From assembly GCF_000701265.1 (NCBI RefSeq), contig NZ_KL370761.1:289408-353407 (forward strand): a stretch of 64,000 nucleotides of DNA, given 5' to 3'. Positions 53,524-63,451 of this stretch are shown piece after piece. The notes beneath the pieces were generated by a model, which did not search any database, was not told the origin of the DNA, and was given only the letters and a program-made list of their open reading frames with translations. The first letter of the stretch is position 1. Each line of letters opens with the position of its first letter. Source of the stretch: Legionella wadsworthii DSM 21896 = ATCC 33877 (lineage in GTDB: Bacteria; Pseudomonadota; Gammaproteobacteria; Legionellales; Legionellaceae). Both the position numbers and the translations under genes were made by a program.

Positions 53524-55182
53524 ATGACGGAAGTGAAACAGGATGTTTGTGTCATTGAGAATACGCCAAATATTTGGGGTAATTGGCGTGGTCTTGGCGC
53601 CTGGAATTTTTATTTCATTCTTAAATTTGCGTTTCTTTGGTATGGATACCTCAATTTTCATCCTTTATATAATTTGACATTTTTAGCGTATTTATTATTT
53701 CCTCTGCCCTCCCTATTAATGCATCGCATCAGAAATTGGATTGCCATCCCCATTGGACTTATTCTGTTGTATTATGATACCTGGTTACCGGGATTTGACA
53801 CCATAATGCATCAAGGGGGCAACTTATTTGATTTCAGTCCCCAATATCTGCTTATGTTGCTCAATCGATTCATTAACTGGAATCTGATTGCATTGAGTTT
53901 TGTTTTATTAGTCGGTTATTTATTTCTATCTCAATGGCTCAGGGTGACTGTATTTACTGTTATCATACTTTGTTGGCTTAATATTCTTACACTTAAATCT
54001 CCCTCTATTGCATTACCTCAACATGAACAAGCTGAGGAAATAAAAACGAATCCCCAATCCATTGAAATCTCTCCAGTGAGTAGTCACGAAATTCCCCCGC
54101 CAACGGATGACAATTTGAATAATTTTTTAAATGACTTTTATAAAAAACAAAAAACTTTACGTGTCGATTTTCCAAGCTCATTACCCTCTGGAGCCGAATC
54201 TTTTGATATTTTTATTATTCAAATTTGCTCATTAGCGTGGGCGGATATCAAATCAGTTCAATTAGAAAATCACCCCATGTGGAAGAAGTTTGATATTTTA
54301 TTCAAAAATTTTAATTCAGCCACATCTTATAGTGGCCCCGCAGCACTTCGTTTATTGCGTTCAAGCTGTGGCCAAACAACACAATCGGATTTGACCCAAC
54401 CTGCTTCACCAGAGTGTTACCTATTCAATAATCTAACTTCACTTGGATATAAGCCAGAATTGATGATGGATCATGACGGGATATTTGGAGATTTCCTGCA
54501 GGATATCCGCGAAGACGGAGATTTGCAAAATGTACCCATGCTCTCACGAGAGGGTATTAGTCCCGACCTTATTGGTTTCAACGGACATAACATTTCTAAT
54601 GATGGCCAATTATTTGAAAGATGGATGAACCAAACCAACTCCTCAAAAAATAACAAAAATATTACCTTTTTCAATGTCATCTCTTTACATGATGGCAATT
54701 TATATATGAATAAAAGCCCTGCACCCTACCGTGCAAGAGCCCAGAAGTTTTTTGACCAGATTGATACTCTTTTCGCTGAATTAGAAAACTCGCAGCGCAA
54801 AGTACTCATATTATTTATTCCAGAACATGGAGCAAACCTTCCAGGCGATAAATTGCAAATATCTGGATTAAGAGATATTCCAAGCCCGAGTATTACTGAC
54901 ATTCCAGTTGGGCTTAAGTTTGTCGGTATGAAATCCCCACACGAGGATAAACCCTTAATCCTCAATAATCCAAGTAGTTATCTTGCCATTTCTGACTTAA
55001 TATCGCGCACCCTCAAAGGCTTGGTTTTTGAACAACCCAAGGTTGATTGGCAGGCATTAACAAGAAATCTGCCCCAAACCAACTCAATTTCAGAAACTGA
55101 GGCAGCCACAGTAGTGGATTATTATGGTACGTATTTTATACGTTTGTCAGGAGATCAACATTGGATCCCCTATCCCAAATAA
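53524..55182 (+). CDS. bcsG: Cellulose phosphoethanolamine transferase BcsG
   Basis: BcsG decorates cellulose with phosphoethanolamine in the periplasm. The 552 residues begin with WRGLGAWNFYF and about four or five membrane helices (to ~155), followed by a linker and an alkaline-phosphatase-like domain. It has Cys 235 (QICSLAW), the nucleophile Ser 270 in NSATSYSGPAALRLL, and EHG in the late metal site; these correspond to C243, S278 and E442/H443 of E. coli BcsG. It faces bcsC tail to tail, 76 bases away, so it is transcribed separately from bcsABC. Confidence 0.95.
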   Translation: MTEVKQDVCVIENTPNIWGNWRGLGAWNFYFILKFAFLWYGYLNFHPLYNLTFLAYLLFPLPSLLMHRIRNWIAIPIGLILLYYDTWLPGFDTIMHQGGNLFDFSPQYLLMLLNRFINWNLIALSFVLLVGYLFLSQWLRVTVFTVIILCWLNILTLKSPSIALPQHEQAEEIKTNPQSIEISPVSSHEIPPPTDDNLNNFLNDFYKKQKTLRVDFPSSLPSGAESFDIFIIQICSLAWADIKSVQLENHPMWKKFDILFKNFNSATSYSGPAALRLLRSSCGQTTQSDLTQPASPECYLFNNLTSLGYKPELMMDHDGIFGDFLQDIREDGDLQNVPMLSREGISPDLIGFNGHNISNDGQLFERWMNQTNSSKNNKNITFFNVISLHDGNLYMNKSPAPYRARAQKFFDQIDTLFAELENSQRKVLILFIPEHGANLPGDKLQISGLRDIPSPSITDIPVGLKFVGMKSPHEDKPLILNNPSSYLAISDLISRTLKGLVFEQPKVDWQALTRNLPQTNSISETEAATVVDYYGTYFIRLSGDQHWIPYPK

Positions 55183-55258
55183 AAAATAACCGCTTGCAGT
55201 AACTATAAAATTCAGTGGCATCAAAAGTACAATGATGATCTCCAGGATTATGTTCCCT

Positions 55259-58200
55259 CTATCTGAACTCCGCATAACGAATCATGGGATTTAATGGCAT
55301 ATCCATGTCTCCTTGCCAGCCTTCATACGAATATCGAATATAAATTGATGCGTGGCTGGGTGTATAATACTGGGTTCTTTGTAAGTCGTAGATACCGCCT
55401 AAAATAAAATGTGAGCTCAGGCGGTATTCTGCAGTAGCAAATAAAGTATACCCCCATCCCTGAGTTATTCCCGCTCCAAAAGTCTCATTTTTATCCTCGA
55501 AGGTATCAGGAATTAACTCGGGTATCGGGTATCTAGGACTTGCCGCATTTCTACTTCGAGTCCAGGAACCAGTACCCCCTACTTCAAATGTCAAATTACC
55601 TTTACGTTGCCTGTAGTTTATGGGCATTATAAAGCCAACAAAATCTTTAGGGCTGAAATAACCGCCTTGGCCTAGTGTATAAAAATCCAGGTTTTTTTGA
55701 TAATGCCAATACATGTTTAATATGCCAATCGATGCGTAATGATTGGTATTATTCAACAATTTTAAATAGGCTCCCTCCATGAAACGGGATCTTTGATTAT
55801 TGGGTACATTCTTACCCGTCAGATAACCTCCGCTTATATTCGCCCAGAATCCAACAGGCCAGCCCCGATCATAACTTAAAGTTAAGATGATGTTGTCGGA
55901 TACGACTCCTCCCCAGACAATCCCTGTGTTGGGATCTTTAGCTCCAGCAAAGGACAACAAAGAATTCGTCATGGGCCGTCGGGAAGCAATAAGAGCCCAA
56001 TTCAGATGGTGAAACTCATTATTATAGGCGAGGCTGCCCAAAAAATTAGGGACATGAAAACCCAGCGGGGTCTCGCCTATATCCATAGACCAATGATCGT
56101 TTTGCCACCCCAATGCTATGCTGTCTCCAATGGCTGTTTGCGAAAAACCGCTAGTACAACCATTTGGGCAGGTCCCAAAATCAGCAATATATTTCCCTTT
56201 ATAAGGAGTAAAATTCCCTGCTGTCATCCAAACTGTATCATTCCTTACAAATGCACGGCCATCATATAAAGGAAATCTTGCGTTTAAAATAGTATCATTT
56301 GCGATGAGTTCTGAGAAACCGGGTGTCCCATCGACTGACCAATAGTCATAATCCAGAGTAACATTGGTTTCTAAATCGCGATACAAAGATGCAGCTCTTT
56401 CTCGAATACTCTTTTTTAACCAGTCATCTTTTGGATCATTTCTCGTTAAATAAGAGTAGGTGATGGTGTCCTTGGGGAAAAAAGGGGTAATTTCGCTCTG
56501 AACCATTGCTTCTTTAAAATCTTCCTGGGCCAATCTCCTCTGCTTTAATTTTATTTCCACTTCCGCAGCATCTCGGAATACTAGCGCATTATCCATACTT
56601 GGTTTATGCAAATTTGCAAGTTTTTTTGCAGTTTGTAAAATAGCATACCCTTTTTTGTGATTACCAATTTCCACCCAAGCATCGCCAACTTTACGGAGCA
56701 AATCGATACGTCTTTTAGATTCTATCTGTTTTGCAAGAGACGAATACGCGAGTAAAAGTCCTTGGGCTTCATCCAGCCTTTTTAAAGCCACCAAGGTTAC
56801 TATCATCCCCACAGAAGCATCCAAATTTGCTGGCTCTTGAATATGAACTTCTTTAAAATATTGAAGTGCTTCATTGTAGTTTTTATCCTGAAAATCCCAA
56901 TCAGCTAATTTCATTTTTATTTGATTGTTATTGGGCTGCTGTAGCAAGTAAGATCTCGCGCTCTCTTTATTACCAGAATCCCAAATATCTTGCGCTGTAG
57001 TTAGAGCAACCTGAATTTGGATGTTTTTTGCGAACTGCCGCATATCCGAATTCCATTTGTTTTTAGGAATGGCAAGCATCATTTTCAAAGCTTGTCTGTT
57101 TTTCTTTTGAATGGCCAAGTAAATTGCATAGACATAGATATGATTTGGATCAGTGCTTTTCATATGCAAAATGTCACGAAATAGTTTGTCTGCCTCTTCT
57201 CTTTTTCCCGTATCATATAATATTTTAGCAATTTTATAATTGACCCAAATATCATCAGGTTTAAACGCTTTAGCGCTTCTGTATAATTCCAGTGCTTGCT
57301 GCAATTTATTTTGTTTTAAAAAAACATCGGCTTTTGTTTGTAACATCGAGCCCTTTAATTCATTTATTTGCTTTTTTACTTCATTTTGCAGGTCGGTTGG
57401 CAAGCTTACCAAGTAATTTAAGGCTTTTTGAGGCGAGTTACGTTTATAAATATCAGCTAATCCCGAGATCGCAGATTCATTATAGGCATTTATTTTTAAA
57501 GCTTTTCTATATAATCCTTCTGCCTCGGTAAATTTTTGCCTTTTATATGCTAAATCACCAAACTTCACCCACACATCAGCATTTTTACTATCTATCTGGT
57601 TGGCTTCTATAAAAAGTTTTTCAGCTTCAGCCAATTTATTTTTTTTAAGTAGTATTTGTCCTTTATCAACAAGTAATGAAGCAAGAGTTTTACCCAACTC
57701 TGTTTGCCAGTTCGCTTCCAAATTATTTTGGAGAATATTCTCTGTCTTTAAATAGCGATACAAGGCAAGTAATTTTTGAAATGCCAAGTCCTTTTGTTTT
57801 GGAATTTTTAATAAAAGCTTCCAATATTCAAACTCATATTTCGGAGTTGGGAAATCACCGTGAAAAAGAAGATCATATTGTTGTTTTGCTTCTTTGAAAT
57901 GATTCGTTAAGGCAAGTAAGCGGGTTTGTATCAACTTTTGCTTTCCAACGGGTTTGGCTAAATTGAGACTGACAAGGGCTTTACGATAAATTGCAGATCC
58001 AGGAGCCAGTTGATTTAATTTTTTGAGCTGTGTTTCAGCTTGGACAAAATTTCCCTTTTGAACTAAAAACCTGATACGAGCCGCGACTACTTCCGGATCG
58101 TTTGGGGCAATCCATTCGAGACGTTCTAATATCTGAGAAAATAAATCATAACGATCAAGGGCCTCACTCAAAAATAATTGTTGGAAAAGAAATTTTTTTG

Positions 58201-58372
58201 CATTGACTGGAGAATGATTAATTTGTTTATCAACATTCTTCTGGCCCCAAAAGTTGAGCTTGGGGCTTCCATGGTTTTTATGTCCAAAAGCTGCAAATGC
58301 ACCATGTGTCCATAACAAATTGGTACAGAACATCAAAGTGCATGCTTTGTATATATGACGGCTCAATTCCAT
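55259..58372 (-). CDS. bcsC: Cellulose export protein BcsC (TPR plus outer-membrane barrel)
   Basis: BcsC guides the cellulose chain through periplasm and outer membrane. The 1037 residues start with a signal peptide, then about 15-20 TPR-like helices (residues ~50-620, for example ADVWVKFGDLAYKRQKFTEAEGLYRKAL). The last ~330 residues are a beta-barrel domain rich in alternating aromatic strands. It is somewhat shorter than E. coli BcsC (1157). It is the third gene after bcsA and bcsB, 22 bases after bcsB. Confidence 0.93.
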   Translation of the reverse strand: MELSRHIYKACTLMFCTNLLWTHGAFAAFGHKNHGSPKLNFWGQKNVDKQINHSPVNAKKFLFQQLFLSEALDRYDLFSQILERLEWIAPNDPEVVAARIRFLVQKGNFVQAETQLKKLNQLAPGSAIYRKALVSLNLAKPVGKQKLIQTRLLALTNHFKEAKQQYDLLFHGDFPTPKYEFEYWKLLLKIPKQKDLAFQKLLALYRYLKTENILQNNLEANWQTELGKTLASLLVDKGQILLKKNKLAEAEKLFIEANQIDSKNADVWVKFGDLAYKRQKFTEAEGLYRKALKINAYNESAISGLADIYKRNSPQKALNYLVSLPTDLQNEVKKQINELKGSMLQTKADVFLKQNKLQQALELYRSAKAFKPDDIWVNYKIAKILYDTGKREEADKLFRDILHMKSTDPNHIYVYAIYLAIQKKNRQALKMMLAIPKNKWNSDMRQFAKNIQIQVALTTAQDIWDSGNKESARSYLLQQPNNNQIKMKLADWDFQDKNYNEALQYFKEVHIQEPANLDASVGMIVTLVALKRLDEAQGLLLAYSSLAKQIESKRRIDLLRKVGDAWVEIGNHKKGYAILQTAKKLANLHKPSMDNALVFRDAAEVEIKLKQRRLAQEDFKEAMVQSEITPFFPKDTITYSYLTRNDPKDDWLKKSIRERAASLYRDLETNVTLDYDYWSVDGTPGFSELIANDTILNARFPLYDGRAFVRNDTVWMTAGNFTPYKGKYIADFGTCPNGCTSGFSQTAIGDSIALGWQNDHWSMDIGETPLGFHVPNFLGSLAYNNEFHHLNWALIASRRPMTNSLLSFAGAKDPNTGIVWGGVVSDNIILTLSYDRGWPVGFWANISGGYLTGKNVPNNQRSRFMEGAYLKLLNNTNHYASIGILNMYWHYQKNLDFYTLGQGGYFSPKDFVGFIMPINYRQRKGNLTFEVGGTGSWTRSRNAASPRYPIPELIPDTFEDKNETFGAGITQGWGYTLFATAEYRLSSHFILGGIYDLQRTQYYTPSHASIYIRYSYEGWQGDMDMPLNPMIRYAEFR

Positions 58373-58394
58373 GTGGTTCCGCTAATGTCCTATT

Positions 58395-60602
58395 CTAATT
58401 ATTTACTTTCAAACGACGTCGCCTTACTTCTTTAATGACCCGCCACAAAATGAAAGTAAAAATCACTGCCACCAATAACGCTGCGATAGACAAACTTATC
58501 GGATATTTTTGAATGACAAGCCAAAATTGTGTCCATAAGGGTATATATCCTATGTGATAAATATCTCCTACGAGTAAGCTATTCACTCCAGAATTTCTGA
58601 ATATTGAAACAGAGCCATTTATCTTCGTTTGTTTTTCTTGATCAGTAAGGGCATTGTTGAGTAAGTCAAATCCAGAAGGACCTTCGGCTAATAAAGCAAT
58701 GATACTGCGCTGACTGTGGTAAGGAGATTGGACTTGAATCATTCCTGCAACAGGATTGGATGAACTGACGCTGGTTAAAGTCGCAGGGATGGTATTTGAG
58801 TTTTCTGGCGGACCGCCTAATTCGTTTTTCCGCATGGGCTCCCGAACCCAACTTTGAGTTCGCTCAATGAGTAAATTTAACTTGTGTTCATCTAAAAATT
58901 TTGCCGGAATTCTCCCGATGATTAAAACATCTTTATCTTTATTTTTTATAAGGGAAGGATCATTTGTTAACGTATAAGCTGTGGCTGGATAACCTGTTTG
59001 AGAACCAATATTACCCAGAGCATTGAGTAATGTGGTTACTTCCTTAGGTTCAGGATCTTTATCTATCAAAACCATAGATTCGGATAAATCAGCGAACCGA
59101 CTAAATGGAAATCCCGAATTAATATAGGCACTTAAGTCAGGCAATTTCATATAATGGTAATAATTTGAGAAATCAATTGTAGAGGTACTATCAATATCAG
59201 CACTGTTTATTGCCAAATTGCCACAGTATTCTGTCACATAATTGAAACTAAATTGCAATTGGTTGCTTGGCTGTAATGCTTCGTTGGGAATAGTGAAGGT
59301 TTCACTGCCTCCTTTTGAAATGGATTTAGTTTCTAAGTGGGGTTCCTTTTTTTGTCCTTCTGCAGATAATCTATAGTCAGTCACAAAATAGTCATTCAAG
59401 TTCACTGTAACATAAGAAAAGCCCAAAGCAGGAGGTATTGAATATCTGTATTTCATGTGAACCGGAACACCTGTAGCTTTGGACGAAAATAAATCAGGGG
59501 GTAGATTAAAATAAAGGACTATTGGATAAGGGATTGTCCCTTTACTTCTTAATTGTCCTTTAAATTGTTCAAGCTCTGAAAACTGCACTGGACGGTTTGT
59601 TGGAACCCAATTGGGTGCATCGTAAGGTTTTCTCTTTTCAAGCGATTCTATTTTATTCACACGAACACTTGTACCACGAAAAAGAATATTTCCTTGAGCA
59701 ATTGCTTGAACAGCCAAATTTAAATCCTTATCATCTCGTCCCAGTATTAATAATACCTTTTTCATAGGATTATTTGGATTATTGATGATTTCGATTGTTG
59801 GTGCATCAACAGTCCGATAGTTTTTAAGAAAATCTGGACGTGAAGAATTGGTTGCAAATACAACAAAATTGCTCTTTGGTATTTGATTATAATATGTGGG
59901 GAAGGACTGCCCTCGCCATAAAGATTTACTTCCAAAAAATGAGGCTAAGAGACCTGCGGCTTGTAGTTGTGTTATGTTGGGTTGTTCGGCAAAGACCATG
60001 GGCAATTTCAGCAATCCATAATCAAGGTAATCAAAGAAAGGTCTTGGGAAACTTGATAAGTCATTATTAATAGGAAGGCTTTGAACCACCAGTTCTAATG
60101 CGCTAGATTGACTTACCTCTAACCAGAGTGTGTCACTATTAACATCTTGGCATTTAATAATAGGTTGGTCTACAAACTCGAAAGTCAAGCGATTATAATC
60201 AGCGATGTAACGTGGATCTAATGTGAGCTCAAAATGATTTAACTTTCCTAACTGATTTGCAGTAATGGGAATGACACCTAATAATTCTTCATTAATATAA
60301 TATTTAAGTTGAGATATTATCGGTTGTAGTGAAGGTGAAGGTATGTAGGATAAATGAACTTGCGCTTTTGTGACAATTTCATCCTTGCGAATTGTAAATT
60401 CAATCGTTTTTGTGGTCGAGTTACCCTTAAGAATGACTTTATTTTTCTTCTTTCTTGAGTTTTCAAAATAAATTTTTACTGTACGTAAAGAACCAGTGGT
60501 AGATGCATTAGGAGTGGAGCCCAAAGATATATTCGCGTTATCTTGCGCAAATACGCTCACTGCGCTTAAGAGAAAAATCATAAAACCGGCAGTTCTTAAC
60601 AT
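58395..60602 (-). CDS. bcsB: Cellulose synthase regulatory/periplasmic subunit BcsB
   Basis: BcsB is the periplasmic partner of BcsA. From the ATG at 60602 it has 735 residues. It has a signal peptide (MLRTAGFMIFLLSAVSVFAQ), two carbohydrate-binding/flavodoxin-like halves (VHLSYIPSP, VKYSIPP-type strands) and a C-terminal membrane helix (about 700-722) with a basic tail. The start overlaps the bcsA end by 7 bases, supporting coupled translation. An in-frame codon at 60662 lies inside bcsA and would spoil the signal peptide. Confidence 0.93.
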   Translation of the reverse strand: MLRTAGFMIFLLSAVSVFAQDNANISLGSTPNASTTGSLRTVKIYFENSRKKKNKVILKGNSTTKTIEFTIRKDEIVTKAQVHLSYIPSPSLQPIISQLKYYINEELLGVIPITANQLGKLNHFELTLDPRYIADYNRLTFEFVDQPIIKCQDVNSDTLWLEVSQSSALELVVQSLPINNDLSSFPRPFFDYLDYGLLKLPMVFAEQPNITQLQAAGLLASFFGSKSLWRGQSFPTYYNQIPKSNFVVFATNSSRPDFLKNYRTVDAPTIEIINNPNNPMKKVLLILGRDDKDLNLAVQAIAQGNILFRGTSVRVNKIESLEKRKPYDAPNWVPTNRPVQFSELEQFKGQLRSKGTIPYPIVLYFNLPPDLFSSKATGVPVHMKYRYSIPPALGFSYVTVNLNDYFVTDYRLSAEGQKKEPHLETKSISKGGSETFTIPNEALQPSNQLQFSFNYVTEYCGNLAINSADIDSTSTIDFSNYYHYMKLPDLSAYINSGFPFSRFADLSESMVLIDKDPEPKEVTTLLNALGNIGSQTGYPATAYTLTNDPSLIKNKDKDVLIIGRIPAKFLDEHKLNLLIERTQSWVREPMRKNELGGPPENSNTIPATLTSVSSSNPVAGMIQVQSPYHSQRSIIALLAEGPSGFDLLNNALTDQEKQTKINGSVSIFRNSGVNSLLVGDIYHIGYIPLWTQFWLVIQKYPISLSIAALLVAVIFTFILWRVIKEVRRRRLKVNN

Positions 60603-63184
60603 TCTAAAATCCTTTTTTTCTGGCTTATTTTTATGGGATGGGGTAAAACAGAAAAAATCCAAACTAAGAAATTAATCATTAAGTTTAAAAAATTACGAAT
60701 TAAAAAAGGTGTGTATTGAATCAGTTTCCGATACCCATTGAATTCCATTTTAATAATGTCTCTAAATGTTTCTTTTGGTTGATCCGGTGCAAAACCACTT
60801 TGCCAATTTGCCCAGGCATCAGATCTCGCAAAAGTACATTGGATAAAATTTATGTTCTCTTTCAAACTTAAATTTTCTAATCGTAATCCTATTTTTGATT
60901 TTGAAATGAAAACAATGTCGCATGGAAAAGAAAAATCTTCCTGAAGTTGCGACAGGATTAAGGAAACCTTTTCACCTTTTTGTAGTTGATGGGTTTCCAA
61001 CATTTCCACCCCTACACCAATATCAGAATAATCGATTAAGGTACATGGAATGGAGTAGCCTTGATCATTGATAATCGAGCAAGGCATAGAGAAATTAACA
61101 CGCGGAGACTTACGTGTTTGTTTGGCTTCAATGGCAACACCAAAAGCGCCACCCAAAGTCATAAGATTATTTAAAATCCAGATCATACTGATAATTAATC
61201 CAGGAATCTCCTCAGAAATACCATAAGATAACCGCCAAATACCTCCAAGCAAGCCTGCAAAGTTAAAAATTAATAAAATGACATAAGGCCGGGTAGAAGC
61301 CCAATCCATATAAGTTTCTTCTATCAATCCCCCTTTGGCAGTTACATTAAAAGCTCCTTTTTTCGGATTGATTAGTGCTAAGGTTGTAGGTACAGCAATA
61401 TACCAGGATACCACCGTTTCATATATTTCATTCCACAAAAAGTGCCTGTATTTACCTTGTATACTCGTACTGGCTAATAAAGTGTGTGCGATATGAGGAA
61501 AAGCATACAATAGAAGCATCAGGGGTGATGCGTAGATAATATAAACATTAAATAACAGAAAAAAAACAGGCATGGAGAATAAAATGAGACGGGGAATCCC
61601 TGCCAAAAAATAAAGAATAGCACAGGTATAGCAAAGCCGCTGCATGATGGTAAGTCCTTTACCCGTTAGAGGATTATTCATGCGGAACACTTGTATTGTC
61701 CCTCGAGCCCAGCGGATACGCTGTTTTATAAAAACGGATAAACTTTCAGTAGCCAAACCTGCGGCTAATGGGATTCGAAGATAGGCTGTGTTATACCCTA
61801 ATCGTTGTAACTTCAAGGTCGTTTCCAAATCTTCGGTAACACTTTCTACGGCCATGCCGCCTATTTCTTCAATAGTATTTCGTCGTATGACACCCGATGA
61901 TCCGCAAAAATAAGTAGCATTCCAAGTATCATTACCATCTTGGACTATTCCATAAAATAAAGCGCTTTCTTTAGGAGAAACGCCATAAATACCCAAATTT
62001 CTCTCAAAGGGATCTGGTGAGAAAAAATGCTGCGGTGTCTGCAATATTGCAAGCTTAGGATCTTTTAAAAACCACCCAAGGGTGACTTGCAGAAAAGTTC
62101 GAACTGGGATGTGATCGCAATCAAAAAACGCAATATATTCACCCTTTGTCAGTTTTAAAGCATGATTGATATTTCCTGCTTTGGCATGCTCATGAGTTTT
62201 TCGGGCGATATAATGTACACCTACCTGTTCCGCAAAATCTTTAATGGTTTGTCTATCCCCATCATCTAAGATATAAATATTTAATTTTTCCTTAGGCCAA
62301 TCCATACCTAAAGATGCATATACTCCGGGTCTGATAATGTTTAGATCCTCAGTGTAGGTCGTTATCATAATATCCACTGTTGGCCACGTTGATCTATCTT
62401 CAGGTAATGCGATAGGAGTTCTGTGTAATGGCCAAATACTTTGAATATTGGAAAAGGTCAGCATTATCCAAATATATGTTTCTGCAAAAAGAAAAAGTAA
62501 ACCCAAAATAAGACTGGGTAGGTCACCCCAGTATAATGTATTTGTATAACGCCACCATAGATACCGAAAAGAAACCAACAATGACAAAACGACCAAAAAG
62601 ATTATTGTTGCAGGTTTCGGTATATTTCGAACACTTAGAGCCGTCAACCATAAAATAATTAGAAATATAAATTGGGCTTCAGGTTTAAAAGGCTGAGTAA
62701 TACAAACTACAGCCAATATCATAGCTATCAGGCTTATAAACCAAAACAGAAAATTTTGGGTGGTTTTATTCAATCGATAAAAAAATCTAACATTTTTTCT
62801 CCACCCCCGATTGTCTTCAATTTTTTGAGGCAAAGACTTAATCCAGTTGTAATAAGCTTTTTTAATTAATTTGAATCGGTGTAAAAAATGAATTGCGAAT
62901 ATTTTTTTTCGTTGAGGATATATGCTAATAAGCCATATCCCTTGTAACACATAGCGCATCAGATTCGCAAAACGAGGTAGTTCTGGAACGATATGGGGAA
63001 ATAATATTTTACGATTGCGCAATACCCATTGCCAGGAAGTCGATTCAAATTTGAGGAATATTGTTCCTAAAGCAATGAGAAAAGCAGACAGGAAAGATGC
63101 ATATGCGGATGCGCCATGAAGACGATAACCACGATAAGTCTCGTGAATTCTACGATAACAATCTTCATTAACCATCCAGCTCAT
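60596..63184 (-). CDS. bcsA: Cellulose synthase catalytic subunit BcsA
   Basis: BcsA polymerises UDP-glucose and moves the glucan across the inner membrane. Its 862 residues show the processive glycosyltransferase motifs ILDDGD (305-310), FFDCDH (353-358), TED (450-452) and QRIRW (488-492), inside a set of about eight membrane helices. The C-terminal PilZ domain has RKSPR and DYSDIGVG, the RxxxR and DxSxxG of c-di-GMP binding, so activity should need c-di-GMP. The ribosome site AGGGAAG precedes the ATG by 6 bases. Confidence 0.97.
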   Translation of the reverse strand: MSWMVNEDCYRRIHETYRGYRLHGASAYASFLSAFLIALGTIFLKFESTSWQWVLRNRKILFPHIVPELPRFANLMRYVLQGIWLISIYPQRKKIFAIHFLHRFKLIKKAYYNWIKSLPQKIEDNRGWRKNVRFFYRLNKTTQNFLFWFISLIAMILAVVCITQPFKPEAQFIFLIILWLTALSVRNIPKPATIIFLVVLSLLVSFRYLWWRYTNTLYWGDLPSLILGLLFLFAETYIWIMLTFSNIQSIWPLHRTPIALPEDRSTWPTVDIMITTYTEDLNIIRPGVYASLGMDWPKEKLNIYILDDGDRQTIKDFAEQVGVHYIARKTHEHAKAGNINHALKLTKGEYIAFFDCDHIPVRTFLQVTLGWFLKDPKLAILQTPQHFFSPDPFERNLGIYGVSPKESALFYGIVQDGNDTWNATYFCGSSGVIRRNTIEEIGGMAVESVTEDLETTLKLQRLGYNTAYLRIPLAAGLATESLSVFIKQRIRWARGTIQVFRMNNPLTGKGLTIMQRLCYTCAILYFLAGIPRLILFSMPVFFLLFNVYIIYASPLMLLLYAFPHIAHTLLASTSIQGKYRHFLWNEIYETVVSWYIAVPTTLALINPKKGAFNVTAKGGLIEETYMDWASTRPYVILLIFNFAGLLGGIWRLSYGISEEIPGLIISMIWILNNLMTLGGAFGVAIEAKQTRKSPRVNFSMPCSIINDQGYSIPCTLIDYSDIGVGVEMLETHQLQKGEKVSLILSQLQEDFSFPCDIVFISKSKIGLRLENLSLKENINFIQCTFARSDAWANWQSGFAPDQPKETFRDIIKMEFNGYRKLIQYTPFLIRNFLNLMINFLVWIFSVLPHPIKISQKKRILEC

Positions 63185-63451
63185 AAAAACTTCCCTGTTT
63201 TTACTATTTCATTAATTGAATTAGTTTATGAGTCAACTTATTAAAACTCAGTGATTCTGCGTAACTCCCTTTAAATCAGAAATTGGGATTTTCGAAAGAC
63301 ACTTATTTATAAATATGTATTTCAATGAATAAATTACAAGTATTTGTTAAATAAGTAAATTTAATTCAAAGAAAATCTGATTAATATCTCCAATTACACC
63401 CTTGAAATTCTTTTAAAGAATGAATTTCGGATAAAGAATGATCAATATAAA